Shown here: positions 24,690 through 37,378 of the stretch, piece after piece
Numbering within the stretch: the stretch's first letter is position 1
How the letters are laid out: every line of letters begins with the position of its first letter
Origin: Protopterus annectens
Taxonomy: Eukaryota; Chordata; Ceratodontiformes; Protopteridae
Length of the DNA stretch: 64,000 nt
Direction of reading: 5' to 3'
NCBI RefSeq assembly: GCF_019279795.1
Contig: NC_056732.1
Span: forward strand, 184,142,503-184,206,502
The notes under the pieces: generated by a model
What the model was told of the DNA's origin: nothing
Database searches by the model: none
Seen by the model: only the letters and a program-made list of their open reading frames with translations
Translations under genes and position numbers: made by a program

Positions 24690-25335
24690 TGTAGGATACA
24701 AACCCCTTTCTAACTAAGTTATGTCACTTGTGAGAGACGCAGTAGCAGAGTGTGCTATTTGCATTACTGGGAGGCTTGTTTCCTCCTGCTGTACTTATAG
24801 GGTGCTGACATCATCAGTGTTTAGATAGTGGAATATGCAGCATGTGTTGTGTTGTAATAGTTGCCAAAAGGGACATTTTTCTTAGACATAGAATTGCACA
24901 CACACTACTCCCCCCCCCCACACAGTCATACACACAATGAGCACTTGCAGGGTTCAAACCCCTACCTAACTATGTTATGACACTTGTGAGAGACGCAGTA
25001 GCAGACCTCACTATTTGCATTACTAGGAGGCTTCCTTTCTCCTGCTGTACTTATAGGGTGCTGACATCATCAGTGTTTAGACAGTGGAATATGCAGCATG
25101 TGTTGTGTTGTACTAGTTGCCAAAAGGAACATTTCTCTTACACATGGAATTTCACACACACTACTCCCCCCACACATTCACACACACACTGAGCATTTGC
25201 AGAATTCAAACCCCTACCTAACTATGTTATGACACTTGTGAGAGACGCAGTAGCAGAGCGCACTATTCAAATTACTGGGTATCATTTGTGCTCCTGACAT
25301 ATGTATAGTGTGCTGACATCATTATGTATGAAGAG
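24690..25335. repeat. ~255-bp satellite, about 2.5 units (copy A)
   Basis: Units start near 24697, 24953 and 25206 and share TTCAAACCCCTACCTAAC, GAGAGACGCAGTAGCAGA, CTTATAGGGTGCTGACATC and a CA-rich end. Copy B carries about six units in the same position. Confidence 0.93.
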
Positions 25336-26380
25336 GTATGTACATCTGTTACTATCCATCAGTACAGGGGAGAGCATATCTATGCATTAACTTTACACAG
25401 GCACAGTGGCCTACTGTATTGTGGAGGCAGACGCCAAATACACTGTGGATAGCCTTCTGTATTCCCTAGGGACAACAGCCTAGTATTGCACTCTACGGCC
25501 ATATGTTTACCTGTCAGATGCAAGTATCTGTTGCTCATATACTGTTTGTGGGTCTTTATTGCCATAGCTTTCCCTATCTCTATGAACAACTTGTGTACTG
25601 TGGAAGATGTTTGCATATGAGTGGGATCCAGTACTTTACTTATGTCTCTGTTGTAATTTCACTGTGTGCACTGGGCAGATTTCTGTATTGTGGGAGGTTC
25701 CTGTGTTAACACATACAAATGCCAGATATGTGTGTGCAACTGCTGAACTGTGACATGGCCTAAGTGTGTGAGCATGCCCAGTTCACAATTTCTATGGCTT
25801 CTTGACTGACACGTCTCATTTATCTAAGTGTGCGAGCATGCCCAGTGTGAACTTTCCTTATGTTGGGATCTGTGGTCCACCACATTTGTGTTTGTGTGTG
25901 GATGTCATCTATATTTCACATGTACAGTTGAGTGTTGGACATCAGGTTGTGTTCTTACTGCCCAACTGCTTTTTGTCTGAACCTAACAGGCATTATGCTG
26001 TGCCTGCAGGGTCGCCATGGGATAGTTTGCATGCAGTTGTCAGCATCCTTTCCTACTGACCAAACAGTGTATTGTCGTATAGTGTACTGGTGCAGTACTT
26101 TCACTGTGGTGGACAGTATCATCAGTTTCAGTCTTATCTCTGCTTGTAAAATTTATAGTGAGCACACCAGACTGGTTGAGGGCCAGTTGTGCAGATATGA
26201 CCATGTTGCATTTTGTTCAGATATGGACAGCATAGTACATGATTGTCTGACATTGTTAATGTATTCCACAACTTGTGTGGATAGTGACAGACAATGGCCA
26301 TGTGCCCTAGTCCATTTGTAATGCTAGTCAGAGAGTGTTTGTCCTTAAACACACATTTACTGGTGTTTGCCATGACATAT
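25336..26380. other. Conserved block of unknown nature (copy A)
   Basis: About 1 kb that aligns well with 55425-56410 of copy B, including GTTTGCGGGTCTTTATTGCC-like and CTATGAACAACTTGTGTA stretches. Open frames differ between copies and none shows a known motif. It lies between the satellite and the LINE mosaic. Confidence 0.5.
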
Positions 26381-28163
26381 GTCAAGGTTAGTGTGCTGTG
26401 CCTCTGTCTACCCGTGACATACAGGTGATATCCAGGGTACACCTACCATCTCCCATCCAGTCATCATGATTCCTCTGGATGACAGTCAGTGAGGGACTCC
26501 CTGGATAACCTGCACTGGGAGTTTAGTCGTGAGTGGAGTGACCTTCTGGGTTATGGACCAATCGGTACAGCATGTCCTGTTTGTCTGTGCTGGGGTTCAG
26601 GCCTGTCAGCTGCATAGGTCACCAGCATTCAGATTTTACATGGTGCCAAATGTCCATTGATACCAGCTTGGTCATGGCTTTATACATCAGGCACAGTTCA
26701 CCTCCAGCCAGGTGGTATGGCACTGTGTGGAGCTGCAGTTTGTTTAATCAGGCGACACATGGCATCTGTTACAGCTCTGTGATCCTCCTGGTGGGGTATT
26801 TGTGGGGTCTTTCCAGTTGATGCAGGTGTCTGCTAAGGTACATCCCTGAAGGGCCATTGTACACAATTGTGAGGCTGCTGATGGATGACTGGAGAGGCAC
26901 ATTGACCTACCCTGACCTAGCTGTGCTTACCTTCATGATTAGGTGGGTATATGGTATGTTTCTGTAACCACTACAGACACATGGTTGTCACATGCAGGAT
27001 ATCTATCACCTTGTGTCCCCAGGTCTCTTATTGCTCCTGAAGTACTTACTGGGTTAACACCTATGTGGTAATTTCTGGCCATGTACTGTGTTTCCACAGG
27101 GGATGACTATACACTATTCTGCATTTAGCTTGTTGACATGGCTGTGGCACCACTTGTCTGTTTCTATGTGTGCCTTTTGTAGGTTGCTTGTGTCAGCTGG
27201 AGGGTCCGTTATGGTGGGCAGTTTGTAGTCTTCTGCAAACTTGTTCAGACAGAGTCCTTCCATGTTGGCCTGTACCTATGTGACATATATAGCATACAAG
27301 AGAGGTCCCAGGACCATGCCTTGTGGAATGCCAGTTGTACCTGGTTTTCAGTCTGACATGGCTGCAGCATGTCTGACCAGGTCAGTTCTGTCCTTGAGCT
27401 GGTTTGCAACCCATCTACTTGGATAGGGGTTTATAGTTAGGCTGGTGAGCTTGTCTGTACTGACCAACTAGGGTATTGTATGGAAGGGTTTAGCAAGGTC
27501 CAGATAGGCTGTGTGATCCACATTCCCCACATCAATGGCCTTGGTTCACATTTCACATGAGTCAGACATGTGTAAGGGGCAGGATCTGCCCTATGACAGC
27601 CACACTGGGTAGGGTCCAATGTCTGTAGGTACCCAATCTCGTTATTCCCGGGATCCATGATCATCCTCTCCATTATTTTGCCAACCTACATAGTCAGGGT
27701 TGAGGGGTGATAGTTTGCAGTATCCATTCAGGCACCACCTTTGTGGTGAGGGACCACTGTTGCTGTACACTGCTCTTTGGGTACATATCCTGTGGTAAGA
27801 CTGATAGTGCGCAGTAGTGCTATTTGGTGTTCCAATCTTCTCACAGTACTTGTTGGACACAACCCAGGACACCATCTGGTACCATTGATGCTGTGTGGTG
27901 TGCTTTGTAGATGCTGGCTGTTACCTCAGCATCTGCAATGTCAGGGGGCCAGCACTCTGCTGGGATAGATATTTGGCAGTTAGGTGCTGGTGGGGAGTTT
28001 GCAAAGAATCTGTTAGGTAGGATGTTGGCAATGTGTGTGGGTTTGGTGTATTGTTTGTGATATTAGAGTACTGCAGAGCATATCTGTAGATTATCACCAT
28101 GGTTCCTACCATCAGGTAGGACAGCTGTGTGATAATCCTTTGTGTCCTGCACAATTTGTATTG
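26380..28163 (-). mobile_element. Nested LINE fragment gamma-1, minus strand (copy A)
   Basis: It matches LINE alpha from the 3' UTR through the C-terminal tail and RT (for example TQCG-like and VQTS segments near 27600-27440) up to the linker before RT. More diverged than alpha, with stops in every block. It is 5'-truncated at 28163, where another LINE's 3' tail abuts. Confidence 0.78.
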
Positions 28164-29660
28164 TCATAGGTTCATAGGTTCATACTAGGCTATCTGCCCT
28201 GACCTTGTTTGAGCATGGACAGACTGTGTGTGAGTTTCAACACCCCTTGCAATGTGCATATTATGCCCATGTAGGGTTTACTTCACTAGATGTGACACAG
28301 GGATGGCCCCCAGTGCACACCTACTATCTCCCATGCACTTCACCAGATTTCTCTTGTTGAGTATGAGTGTGGAGCTCAGCCTATCATGGACTGGGATTCT
28401 GTTCCAGAGTGTAAGGAGCCTCTGGGCTATGGATCTGTCCCTCCAGCACATCCTATTTATCTATGTGTGGAGGTTCAGATATCTCACTGTGGTGTCTTTG
28501 CTGGATTTCGGGTTTCTGCAGTGGAGCATGTCCATTCATTCTGGATTTGACATGGCCTTGTACATCAGGCATACATCGCCTCTGACTGGGCAGTATGCTT
28601 GTGAATTGGGCTGTGGTTTCTTCAGCCAGGCTGCAGATGTCAAATGTTTGGACCCTTTATTCTGTTGGTGAGGTACATTTGGGGTCTTTCTAACTGCTGC
28701 AGGTGTAAGGTAAGGTACATCCGAACTGAGGCATTGTTGTCACATATGGGCCTGATACGGGAAGAGTATGGGGGCACAGTGACCTCGCTTGATCTACATG
28801 TGCATCCTTTCATATTAAGGTGGGCAATATAGCAGGTCTTCCTGGCCACCTTGGCAATGTGAGTGCTACATGATGGGTTACCATCCACTTGTGTCCCTTG
28901 GTCCCTGATTACTTCTTCCATACATAATGGATTGCCACCTATGTCATACTTTGTGTGTGCCTTGTTTGGTATTTGTTGAGACATTCATACTCTGCAGTTT
29001 CTTCAGGAAGGCTGGCTGGGGTTCCTGGGTTTGTGAGTGTGGTCTGTTTTAGGCTGCAAACAGGGATGCAGTTTGAGCCACTGTTACTTGCCCATGGATA
29101 GTCCATGCTGCTTCTTGCTGTAGTACCAACCTGGGGGTGTGGTTATCCTTGACAATTACTGATAGCCACACTCCTATTGTAGTGTGTTCCATGTTTTGGA
29201 GCTGTAGAGCATGGTATGAGGCATAACCTGGTAGTATTAGGGTGCTCTTCTGGGCCTTGACCCAGGTTTCTGTTACAGAACGGATATTACCATTCTCCAT
29301 GCTGTGGTGGGTTTGGTCTGCATGCACCTTGCAGGTTAGACTTCTGGCATTGGGTAGCATTATGTCCAGGTTGTTATCACTTGTGCTACCTATGGTGGTG
29401 TGTTTGTGTTTCCAGCTTTACCTATTCAAGGCACAGTGGGGGTGACAACAGCCTTTGCCAGTATCCACACAGCCAGGTGTTCTGGGTGCGTGCCATCCCT
29501 AGCTGGTGGGGCATCATGTATTGCTCAGCATGTCATCCCAGGCTGTCAGCCACTTGTTCCCCCTTGCTAACAGCAAGACTTCAGCCAATTATTGTACTTG
29601 ATATTCTTGTCTTCATAGTGTGGCATCATGCTTGGTAAGGGTGAGATGGTAGGCAGGGTC
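28164..29660 (-). mobile_element. Nested LINE fragment gamma-2 with internal deletion, minus strand (copy A)
   Basis: It begins (3' end) with repeated TCATAGGT units at 28164-28185, i.e. a (TATGAACC)n tail on the minus strand, then TACTAGGCTATCTGC as in alpha. The RT tail (IGGNPLCMEEVIRDQGTQVD, 28930-28870) is joined near 28980 straight to endonuclease sequence (VTETWVKAQKSTLILPGYASYHA, 29280-29205). The RT core is missing. Copy B has the same junction near 58705, so the deletion is old. Confidence 0.75.
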
Positions 29661-29854
29661 TTAATGTTTGCATATACTAGATGGTGTTACATTGCTTAAC
29701 ACATGGGCAATCATGCCTCAGGTGGTGCTGCAGGGCTGCCTCTGTTGGATGCACATACTACACTCCCTGTACATGTTTGAGAGCAGGTTGTGTCATGTTA
29801 GGCATCCCTGTTACTATATGAGTGAGTCAGAGAGGGGTATCATTCCCATGGTTC

Positions 29855-30952
29855 CTACTGAGCCAGTGTATGTGCTATGCGTTGCCTCTTTGCCAAGGCC
29901 AGGGCATACTGGGCATGCCTCCTTCTGCCTACTGGGGCAGGCTCAAGTTGCTCCTCCTCCGAGTGACGCTCTGCCTGTGATGGCCTTGGCAATGGTGGGG
30001 GGCTGTTTGTCCCGACCCTATGCTGGTCCTGCTGCAGCTGTTTTTGCAGAATCATATTATGTAGCATAGCACATACAATGACAATTTGGGTACATGTAGT
30101 TGGTGAGTACTGCAAGGCTCCACCAGATGTGTCCAGGCACCGGAACCGTAACTTGAGCAGCCCAAACACACGCTCTATTACATTACGTGTTTGTGCGTGT
30201 GCCTCATTATGGCGTTCTTGTTCAGGTGTGTGTGCGTTTCTGATGGGTGTCATCAGCCACGGCTCCAGTGCATATCCAGCATCCCCCACTAGGTGACCAT
30301 GTGGGATGTCCCCATTGGCAAATGTCTGGTACAGCTGCGTCAAATGCTAGATATGGGAATCACACATGACCTGGCAGTTGATGGAGGGGAAGCCCTTGTG
30401 GTTAATGTAGGCCCTACCCCGCTCACCGGCTGGTGCTTTGATGCGTATGTGCGTGAAGTCTATTGCACCCACTACCTCAGGGTATTCCGCTATTTGATGG
30501 AAGAGATGCATATTGCTGGCCAATACCTCACGGGAATTGGGGAAATATACATGCTCACCGACATGTGCTGACATGGCATCCAGGAACTGGTGCAGTACCC
30601 TGGAGGCTGATGCCTGTGATATCCCCATCATATCACCAGTTGGTCTCTGGAAGGTACCTGTTGCTAGTATTCTTAGGCCAACACATACCTTGGTTTCCAC
30701 TGGGATGGGTTCCCCTCTGTTGGTTCTGTGTGTGAGGTGTGGCCTGCACAGCTCAACAATTTGCTGCAGGAGGTCTCTGTCAACTCTATAGCGCTCCACT
30801 ATCTCCAGCTCATGTAACCCCTGGTAGGTGACCCTGGGCCTGTACACTCTTCTCCGCCTCCTCACTGTGGATTGTCTGGCAGCATTTGCATTGTCACCAC
30901 CCTCAGCAAGTCTCCTATGCCTCCTTATAACTGCTATGGCAGCCCCTAGCAT
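29855..30952 (-). pseudogene. PIF/Harbinger (HARBI1-type) DDE transposase, copy A
   Basis: From ATG 30952 the protein has an Arg-rich stretch VRRRRRVYRPRV (likely nuclear signal), a helix-turn-helix-like TGDMMGISQASASRVLHQF, and then the DDE domain. First Asp is in GAIDFTHIRI, second Asp in LVGDAGYALEPW, Glu in RNVIERVFGLLK; CAMLHNMI and a basic tail follow. This enzyme would cut at the terminal repeats and join the element to a 3-bp target. Compared with copy B it lacks 51 bp (17 codons between QVMCD and SHI, with short direct repeats at the break), and the next Trp codon is TAG, so it is dead. The frame is open upstream of the ATG but has no earlier ATG; some upstream codons could be used if a 5' exon exists. 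Confidence 0.92.
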
Positions 30953-31189
30953 GTTTGGTCTGAGTGCAGCTTTTTCAGTTTTCACTTCTACTAGCTTACT
31001 CCTGTCTTGCAGTGTCTCTTGAGAGAAACATACTGCAATGCTGTTTGCAGTGTTTTAAGTGCTGGGCTGGGCTAGTATTCTGCCTGTGTAATTGCCTGCT
31101 TCTAATTGTTTTCACCTGCTAGCTCTACCAGTATTCCCTGCTAGCTTCCTACCATTTCTTCTTCTTCCTTTTTCCTCTCTGTATCCTCA

Positions 31190-31420
31190 GGGGGGAGCAG
31201 CGCGCATACCAGTGAAAACACGCTCACAGTGGCTACCACACGCGCACACATGCTTACACGGACTAGAATCTGCTTATTCGGGTTAAAACGCGTGCACACC
31301 AGTGCAAACAGGTTTATAGATCTTTACACAGGCTCCTACATGCTTACTCTGCCTTACACGCGCGCACTCTGTCTTACTCGCGCCTCTCAGTGCGCACACG
31401 CACAATGCACGCACAGCAAG
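31190..31420 (-). promoter_or_regulatory. CpG-rich block upstream of the transposase (copy A)
   Basis: It contains repeated CTTACACGG (31253-31261), CCTTACACGCGCGC (about 31352), TTACTCGCG and GCGCACAC words following a pyrimidine tract. The position, 240-470 bp ahead of the transposase start on the minus strand, fits a promoter. The CTTACACG word is the same as in the terminal hairpins, so self-regulation by the element's own DNA-binding proteins is possible (inference). Confidence 0.55.
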
Positions 31421-31439
31421 AAACTTTGGTGTTGGCCAA

Positions 31440-32080
31440 AGTGTACACCTTCCATTTCTTGACTTTCCCATGCTTATCTGTTGACACTCCTCTTTTTATG
31501 CTGTGTGATTGGCATCTTTCACATACCACTTTGCTCCAATGAGCTTGATTTCTTCCTGACATTCCCCCTGTGATGTCACCTATCTCCTACTCTGTTACTC
31601 CCCCTTATCTAACTCTTACACTACACGGAATGTGCTCATTTGCTATGTGACAGTGTGATTCACTATCCTACCACTCATTTACATAGGATTGCCTACTAAT
31701 GCTTAGTTACATGTCTTACACTCAGCTTCCCCCTTAGCAACCACTAGACGGTGGCCATGTTGTTTTTGGTCTGTTAGTCCCTGCATTGCAAATCCATGCA
31801 TTACATAAAACCCACATTTGTGGGTTTCAAACCTTTATTTTTATGTCTTATTTAGAGTAGCCCGTTTGCGCGGGGCTGCGCTGCGTTTAAACATCGCCGA
31901 TCGCCAAAAAAATTATTTTATTTCAAGTTTGCATCGGGTTACTGTGCCAATGGCCACATATTTGGCCACTGGCGTGCTGCCTGCTACATATGCACACTTT
32001 ATTTGGAGCTGTCATGGCTCCATTGTGTTATTTGCAGTAACGTACTCAGTTGTCAACTGAGTACATTTCTGCACCTAACA
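31440..32080. other. Right arm of copy A
   Basis: Non-coding. It has an 8-bp hairpin AAACCCAC / GTGGGTTT at about 31807-31827, and a GCGCGGGGCTGCGC segment near 31868 that resembles a left-arm segment of copy B (near 41960). No gene is seen. Confidence 0.5.
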
Positions 32081-32303
32081 CGACTCTTACACGGGCTGGT
32101 TTCAGCTTCGTGGATCGCTAATCTACCTCATTTGCATGCCTTTCGGCTGCAAGTGAGGTAATTAGCATATCCACGTCCTGCCCATGTAAGAGACGTTTTA
32201 GCTTGCCTCTTACACGGGATTTCGGGCTGTTCCTGGATCGCGATGGCTGCATGGAGTCTTACACGACTCTTAGACTCCGTGCAAGCCATCGTGAATCCTG
32301 CCC
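32081..32303. repeat. Right terminal repeat with nested palindromes (copy A)
   Basis: The terminus GATTCACGA...inverted ends at 32303. Two palindromes precede it: 32242-32259 with 32272-32290 (about 18-bp stem), and 32181-32192 with 32207-32218 (CCCATGTAAGAG / CTCTTACACGGG). Further CTTACACGG copies lie near 32085. The terminus is therefore short, with large palindromes just inside, as on the left. Confidence 0.9.
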
Positions 32304-32360
32304 TATGTCCTGCTATAGGAATGAATAGCTGCATGCCATCAAATGACAAGTGACACTTTG
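32304..32360. repeat. TAT target duplication and third minisatellite unit
   Basis: 32304-32306 repeats the TAT of 8542-8544. From 32307 the CTGCTATAGGAATGAATAG unit resumes the array broken at 8544. Confidence 0.88.
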
Positions 32361-34165
32361 ATTGCTTTGTTTTCTAAATGGTGTAGTAGAGATATGCCTA
32401 TCCAGCTGAAAAGTACTAGGTATGTCCACATACTTAATTAGGATGTCGCCTTTGCACAAGAAAGGTGTAGCACTGTGGACTATAGCCTTCTTACTGCTGT
32501 AGTACTTTGATTTAGCCTAAATCACTGAGCAATCCTGCTACAATCATTTCTATATCTAGGCTCTTATACTTCCAATTTGTGAAACTCTGACCATGTTGTT
32601 GTGATGTTAATATTTTTCCTGTGAACATCACGGAAATTACCACAGTCAGAAAAACAAGCCTACCTATTTGAGTCAAATATGCTTTTTTTATCTTTATTAC
32701 ACTTACCAGTACACGTATCTTTTGTGTAATTTATTTTATTTATTTGTTTGCTTGTTTATTTAGGTTTGATTACTGGGTAAGTGAACTGGTTGACAGACCC
32801 TTTTCAACTATAACATGGCCACCATGGTGCAAGACACATACAGAAAATTATACCTAGTCTAAATAATATACGGATTTTTACATTGTACAATAAAAAGGTA
32901 GAGAAAATACATTTGTATTATGTAAGCAATATTAAGCTCTACTCTATATAATGCCATAAAATGTCATCTAAATCACTCCTTCACTCAGATTTGGTACTAG
33001 GGAAGAAAGGTTCACAAGCGACACTGTAAAAGGAAGCATTAGGAAGATTAAATTTGGATGCATTTTTAAATAAAATGTAAGTATTTGCCCTGAGTATGAA
33101 ATGGAGACCTGCAGGAAAGACAAACCAATATTTTCCTTCTTGCATTTTGCAATAACATCATCTGAGAATTTTAGAGATATGGTTGTATAGCTATTAGTAA
33201 ATGACTGTTTAGATTTTAGTCTTGCATCCTTTTCATATCCAGTGCATCCTACTAGAATTATTGGGTTCTATAATACAAGATATGTTGAATGCAAACTTGT
33301 TCCAAAATCATCTTTTGGCAGTAGATAAGGATGAAATGTAAAAAAAAATGGAATGTGATGTAATCAGAAGCGAGACCATTCTCTGAAGAGTTATAAAGTA
33401 CATCTCCTCCATCTGATATAATTCACTGCAAATGCTGTTATTAAAACAGAACAATAACAAGGCAAAGGATTTTTTGACATGTTGAAATCTTACAAAACAA
33501 CTAATGACTAATATGAGTTCAATGCAATTTGGAGAAACAGCTTTACTTTCCATCTTTTTCAGACTATTTTTCTATGTCAAAATGCTCATATTTTAGGAAG
33601 TGTGGCTCTAAAGTCACTATTGGCTAAATAGTATTGCTCATAACGAAGTTTTAAGAATTAAAGGGGCACTCTTTGTAAATATTAAAAAAATGCCTTATGC
33701 ATTATTTTGTTTTATATTCATCCATGTATTAGTAAATTCAGCTGATTGACTGCTCATTAGATGCAAACTGTGTGAAAAAAAAAACAAATGTCCTAGCATA
33801 ACTCAGCCTAGGTGAACTCCCCAATCACTGCGTACCATGGGAAATCACTTCTGGCATGGTTCTTATGTATACACCCCAGTGATTCCCTTTCTTCCATTCT
33901 TTATAAGATTTCTCACTTCTCATGGTTGTGCAATCATAGAGTTGGTATATATAACTTTGGTGGTTTGTGGGGTTCCCACATGAAGTATATGGGGGGTGGG
34001 CTTGTTTCCTAAAAGTAATGCTTACAAATATTTTTTCTCCAGGTTGATTTTCTGACAAATTGTGTTGAGTGAGTCGATTCCTTGCTGCATCGTAACTTGA
34101 TGAGTCATAGCCGAAGTGGAAAATTTGTGTATGTGCATGCTTGTGTACATGTGTTTTCATGTATG
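32361..34165. other. Spacer DNA, no gene seen
   Basis: A+T-rich with short homopolymers. Open frames are short and without motifs. I see no mobile element that I can name. Confidence 0.5.
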
Positions 34166-34286
34166 CACATTCATACAGTAATAATATTATATGCCATTTT
34201 TCTATTTTTATGGTAGTTAAATGCATACTTATTCAAAAATATCAATCATTCAAAAGTGATAAAGTAAATTTTTTCCTACCTTTCTT

Positions 34287-34352
<66 letters not shown>

Positions 34353-34400
34353 CTGACAGTGAAGAGTGAAGAGTGAAAGCAAGTGAGTGATTCCACATAC

Positions 34401-34457
<57 letters not shown>

Positions 34458-34583
34458 TCATACAGTAATAATATTATATGTCATTTTTCTATTTTTATGG
34501 TAGTTAAATGCATACTTATTCAAAAATATCAATCATTCAAAAGTGATAAAGTAAATTTTTTCCTACCTTTCTTAGTACACACA

Positions 34584-34665
<82 letters not shown>
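34166..34665. repeat. 287-bp tandem duplication with three (CA)n arrays
   Basis: A segment of about 120 bp (34169-34290) recurs at 34456-34577 almost unchanged, offset 287 bp. CA arrays are at 34289-34348, 34404-34456 and 34577-34665. The near identity implies a recent duplication, probably by slippage or unequal exchange between the CA tracts. Confidence 0.95.
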
Positions 34666-34666
<1 letters not shown>

Positions 34667-36555
34667 CCTTTCACATGTATATACCTTATTCAGATGCCTT
34701 AATGATAGGGAAAATTCCAGATATGGCTATATTTTTTAGTTAAGTTCAGAATACTGTGACTATAGTAACGTGCATTTATCTGTACTCATGCTATCTACAT
34801 TACTGTGATCAGAATATTGACTACATACACTGCATTCTCTTATGCGTAACCATAATCCATGTCATACATGTCATGTGATAGTTACTGCAGGGTAATGAGT
34901 GGTGCTCCGTATGCACAACCTAGAACTGCCCAATTAAATTTATTAAGTTTTAAGAGCCCTTTTGGTGCACCTTTTGTGTTTTCTTAATGAAGTGAAGCCT
35001 TGCTTTACTCTTGCCATGAATAATGTTAAATAACCACATTTGTGTACCGTTTTTTTTTTTTTTTGTGCACCATCTTTTTCTGACAGGTTCACCATCTATG
35101 GGTACATACTACTGGATTTATTATGAAACAAAATATATATTTGTAGCAATTAAACCACTGCACTTTACTATTACACTTTACATACTCAGGGTAGAATTCA
35201 TAGGTTCGCCAGGTGTGTGCATGGGCTTTCTCTAGGTATTCTGGTTTCCTCCCACCTCTCACAATAAGATATTTGAGTGGATCCTCTGAACTCTTCAAAT
35301 GTTTTGCATTTATCCTTGCCTGTGCATATATGTCAGATCTTCTCCCGTTTGACAAATCTCATTGTCAAATGAGTCAGCTTCACAATCTGGCAACGACTCT
35401 GACAACAGTTTCTTGTCAGTGCTGAAAATGCTACTGTAAGTAGTCTATTACAAGCTACTAAGTATTTGTGTGTGCAAATTTTAAATTGCAATTGAGCTTT
35501 ACAACTAATCTGCACTATCTAAAGGCCTAGAAAATGAAACAAAGTAAATTAACCTGGATAAAAATCAGGAAACAAAGAAAATGTGCATGTTGTCACCACG
35601 CGTGTTAGAAGTGAAACTTCTATAATGAAGGGGAATCTAGGAAAATTCCATCACCCCATATCGAGGCTATTCTTCATATTAACTCTAGTGTTATGAGACA
35701 TACAAATACAGGTCAGTAACTTTTTTTGATGTTATACAGTGGTGCACATCCTTTTGTGCAGAGTTGGTTAGTATGCATTCTGGGCATATCTCCTCTTAAG
35801 ACACTATGCAGCATGCAGATATGCTAGTACAACCTGTTGGGACCTGAACATGTAAATAATACATCTACTGTCATCTGTATGAGTGAAGTGTTAGCAAGAA
35901 TTGTTGCATTTGCCAGCATGATGGAAGATAGAGAAGTTGTGGGTTGCCTTGATTACCACTGGGACTAGTGCAGGGACAGCGTGCCTTTTTCTATTAGCAA
36001 CTTATATGGGTAGGAGTTATTCTGTTAACCAACAGAGTAGGTGAAGGCTTAGTGGATGTATGGAGGAAAGAGGTAAGAGACAGGAGTCACTGACATTCAT
36101 GCAGCAGAATTCCTGGGACTCTAGTCCCTGATAATTTATCAACCAGGGGCTCTAATAACTGAGTTTGCAGAAGGAGGTAAGAATAATTAGACAATAACCT
36201 TTATCATACTTAATTACTGGGGATATTTAGAGTTACCAGGCACTGATACAGGACAGAAGATGAGAAGGTGGGCAGGTAGCATCCATCACCACTGGCTGCA
36301 CAGTGGCTAAGGGAATCTACTCATTACATGCCTTTGAAAAGGGGTTTATTATTACAATTGCATGGGAAGCAGATGTAAGATAATATCACACAGGTACAAA
36401 TAAGGATTTATGTGGATATAATTTTCTGTAGACCTTTGCCTATTATCATCTGTACACTTATACAAATCATGTTACAAGTTCAGTGAGCTATGATCAATCA
36501 AGGGTGCATGCCACTGAAGTTTAGAGACTTGCCTGAAGCTGTACAGCCATTACAG
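34666..36555. other. Spacer DNA with a possible dispersed-repeat fragment
   Basis: No gene. At about 35205-35350 the minus strand reads GTGGGAGGAAACCAGAATACC and continues AGAGAAAGCCCATGCACACA. This resembles, from memory, the 'ggaggaaaccggagcacc' repeat common in fish and amphibian genomes. The rest shows nothing recognisable. Confidence 0.4.
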
Positions 36556-36663
36556 ATGTTATGTTATGTTAAGTTATATTATATTATGTTATGTTATGTT
36601 ATGTTATGTTATGTTATATGTTATGTTATGTTATGTTATATTATGTTATGTTATGTTATGTTA
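36556..36663. repeat. (TTATG)n pentanucleotide microsatellite
   Basis: About 108 bp of TTATG units with a few TTATA variants. Confidence 0.96.
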
Positions 36664-37262
36664 GATATGGAGGGCTGAGGACTAAAGGCATGTGCATGAT
36701 GGGGGGATGGAGGTACACCCTTCTGCATTCAGGTGTTATTTTTTACTGAAATAAACCAATTTGGGGGTAATGGTTTAATAGATTCAATACTTAAATTGGA
36801 CTTGAACCTCTATTATTATTCTTGTTTGTTTTGTGCCATGAAATCTAAAGTCCTCAAGCTTTTTTCTCATGCTAATAGGCCATGCATGCAAGGTAAGGTA
36901 AAGAATCTTACGTCATCTAGTACATATGTTTAAATGGCAACATGTATGGTGCAAAAATCAATGAAAAAAGGTTTGTAAAAGTATAACATTATGTGGTTTG
37001 GAATGAAGCTTTGTAAATGCGTCAATCTGTGCAGATGCAGAAATATGAAAAAATATTCCATAATTGACCTAATACATATATATTAAAAAAATACAGTAAT
37101 GTTACTGAGACATACCATAATGGAACCAAAATATTATATTATTGTGACTGTGTATGTTTCTTGAGTTGTGTAAACTGGTGTTATGCATTATATAGTTAAA
37201 GCAGAGCACATTCAAATGCGGTGGCAAACAGGAGCAGATAGCTGATGAAGTAGGAATGATGG
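36664..37262. other. Spacer DNA, no gene seen
   Basis: A+T-rich, only short frames on both strands, nothing recognisable. Confidence 0.5.
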
Positions 37263-37378
37263 GAGAGATGTGACATATGCACTGAAAGTGTGAGAGATGT
37301 GATATGTGCAGTGAACATATGAGAGATGTGATATGTGCAGTGAACATATGAGAGATGTGATATGTGCAGTGAATGTAG
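37263..37378. repeat. 29-bp minisatellite, four units
   Basis: Units start at 37263, 37292, 37321 and 37350 (GAGAGATGTGATATGTGCAG then TGAACATAT). The first unit is the most diverged. Confidence 0.95.

Noticed and set aside
29668..31022. Plus-strand ORFs opposite the transposase (also 61127-62380)
   Set aside because: Antisense shadows of the Harbinger transposase reading frame.
36556..37378. CRISPR-like spaced repeats
   Set aside because: The units are head-to-tail micro- and minisatellites without unique spacers, in a eukaryotic context.
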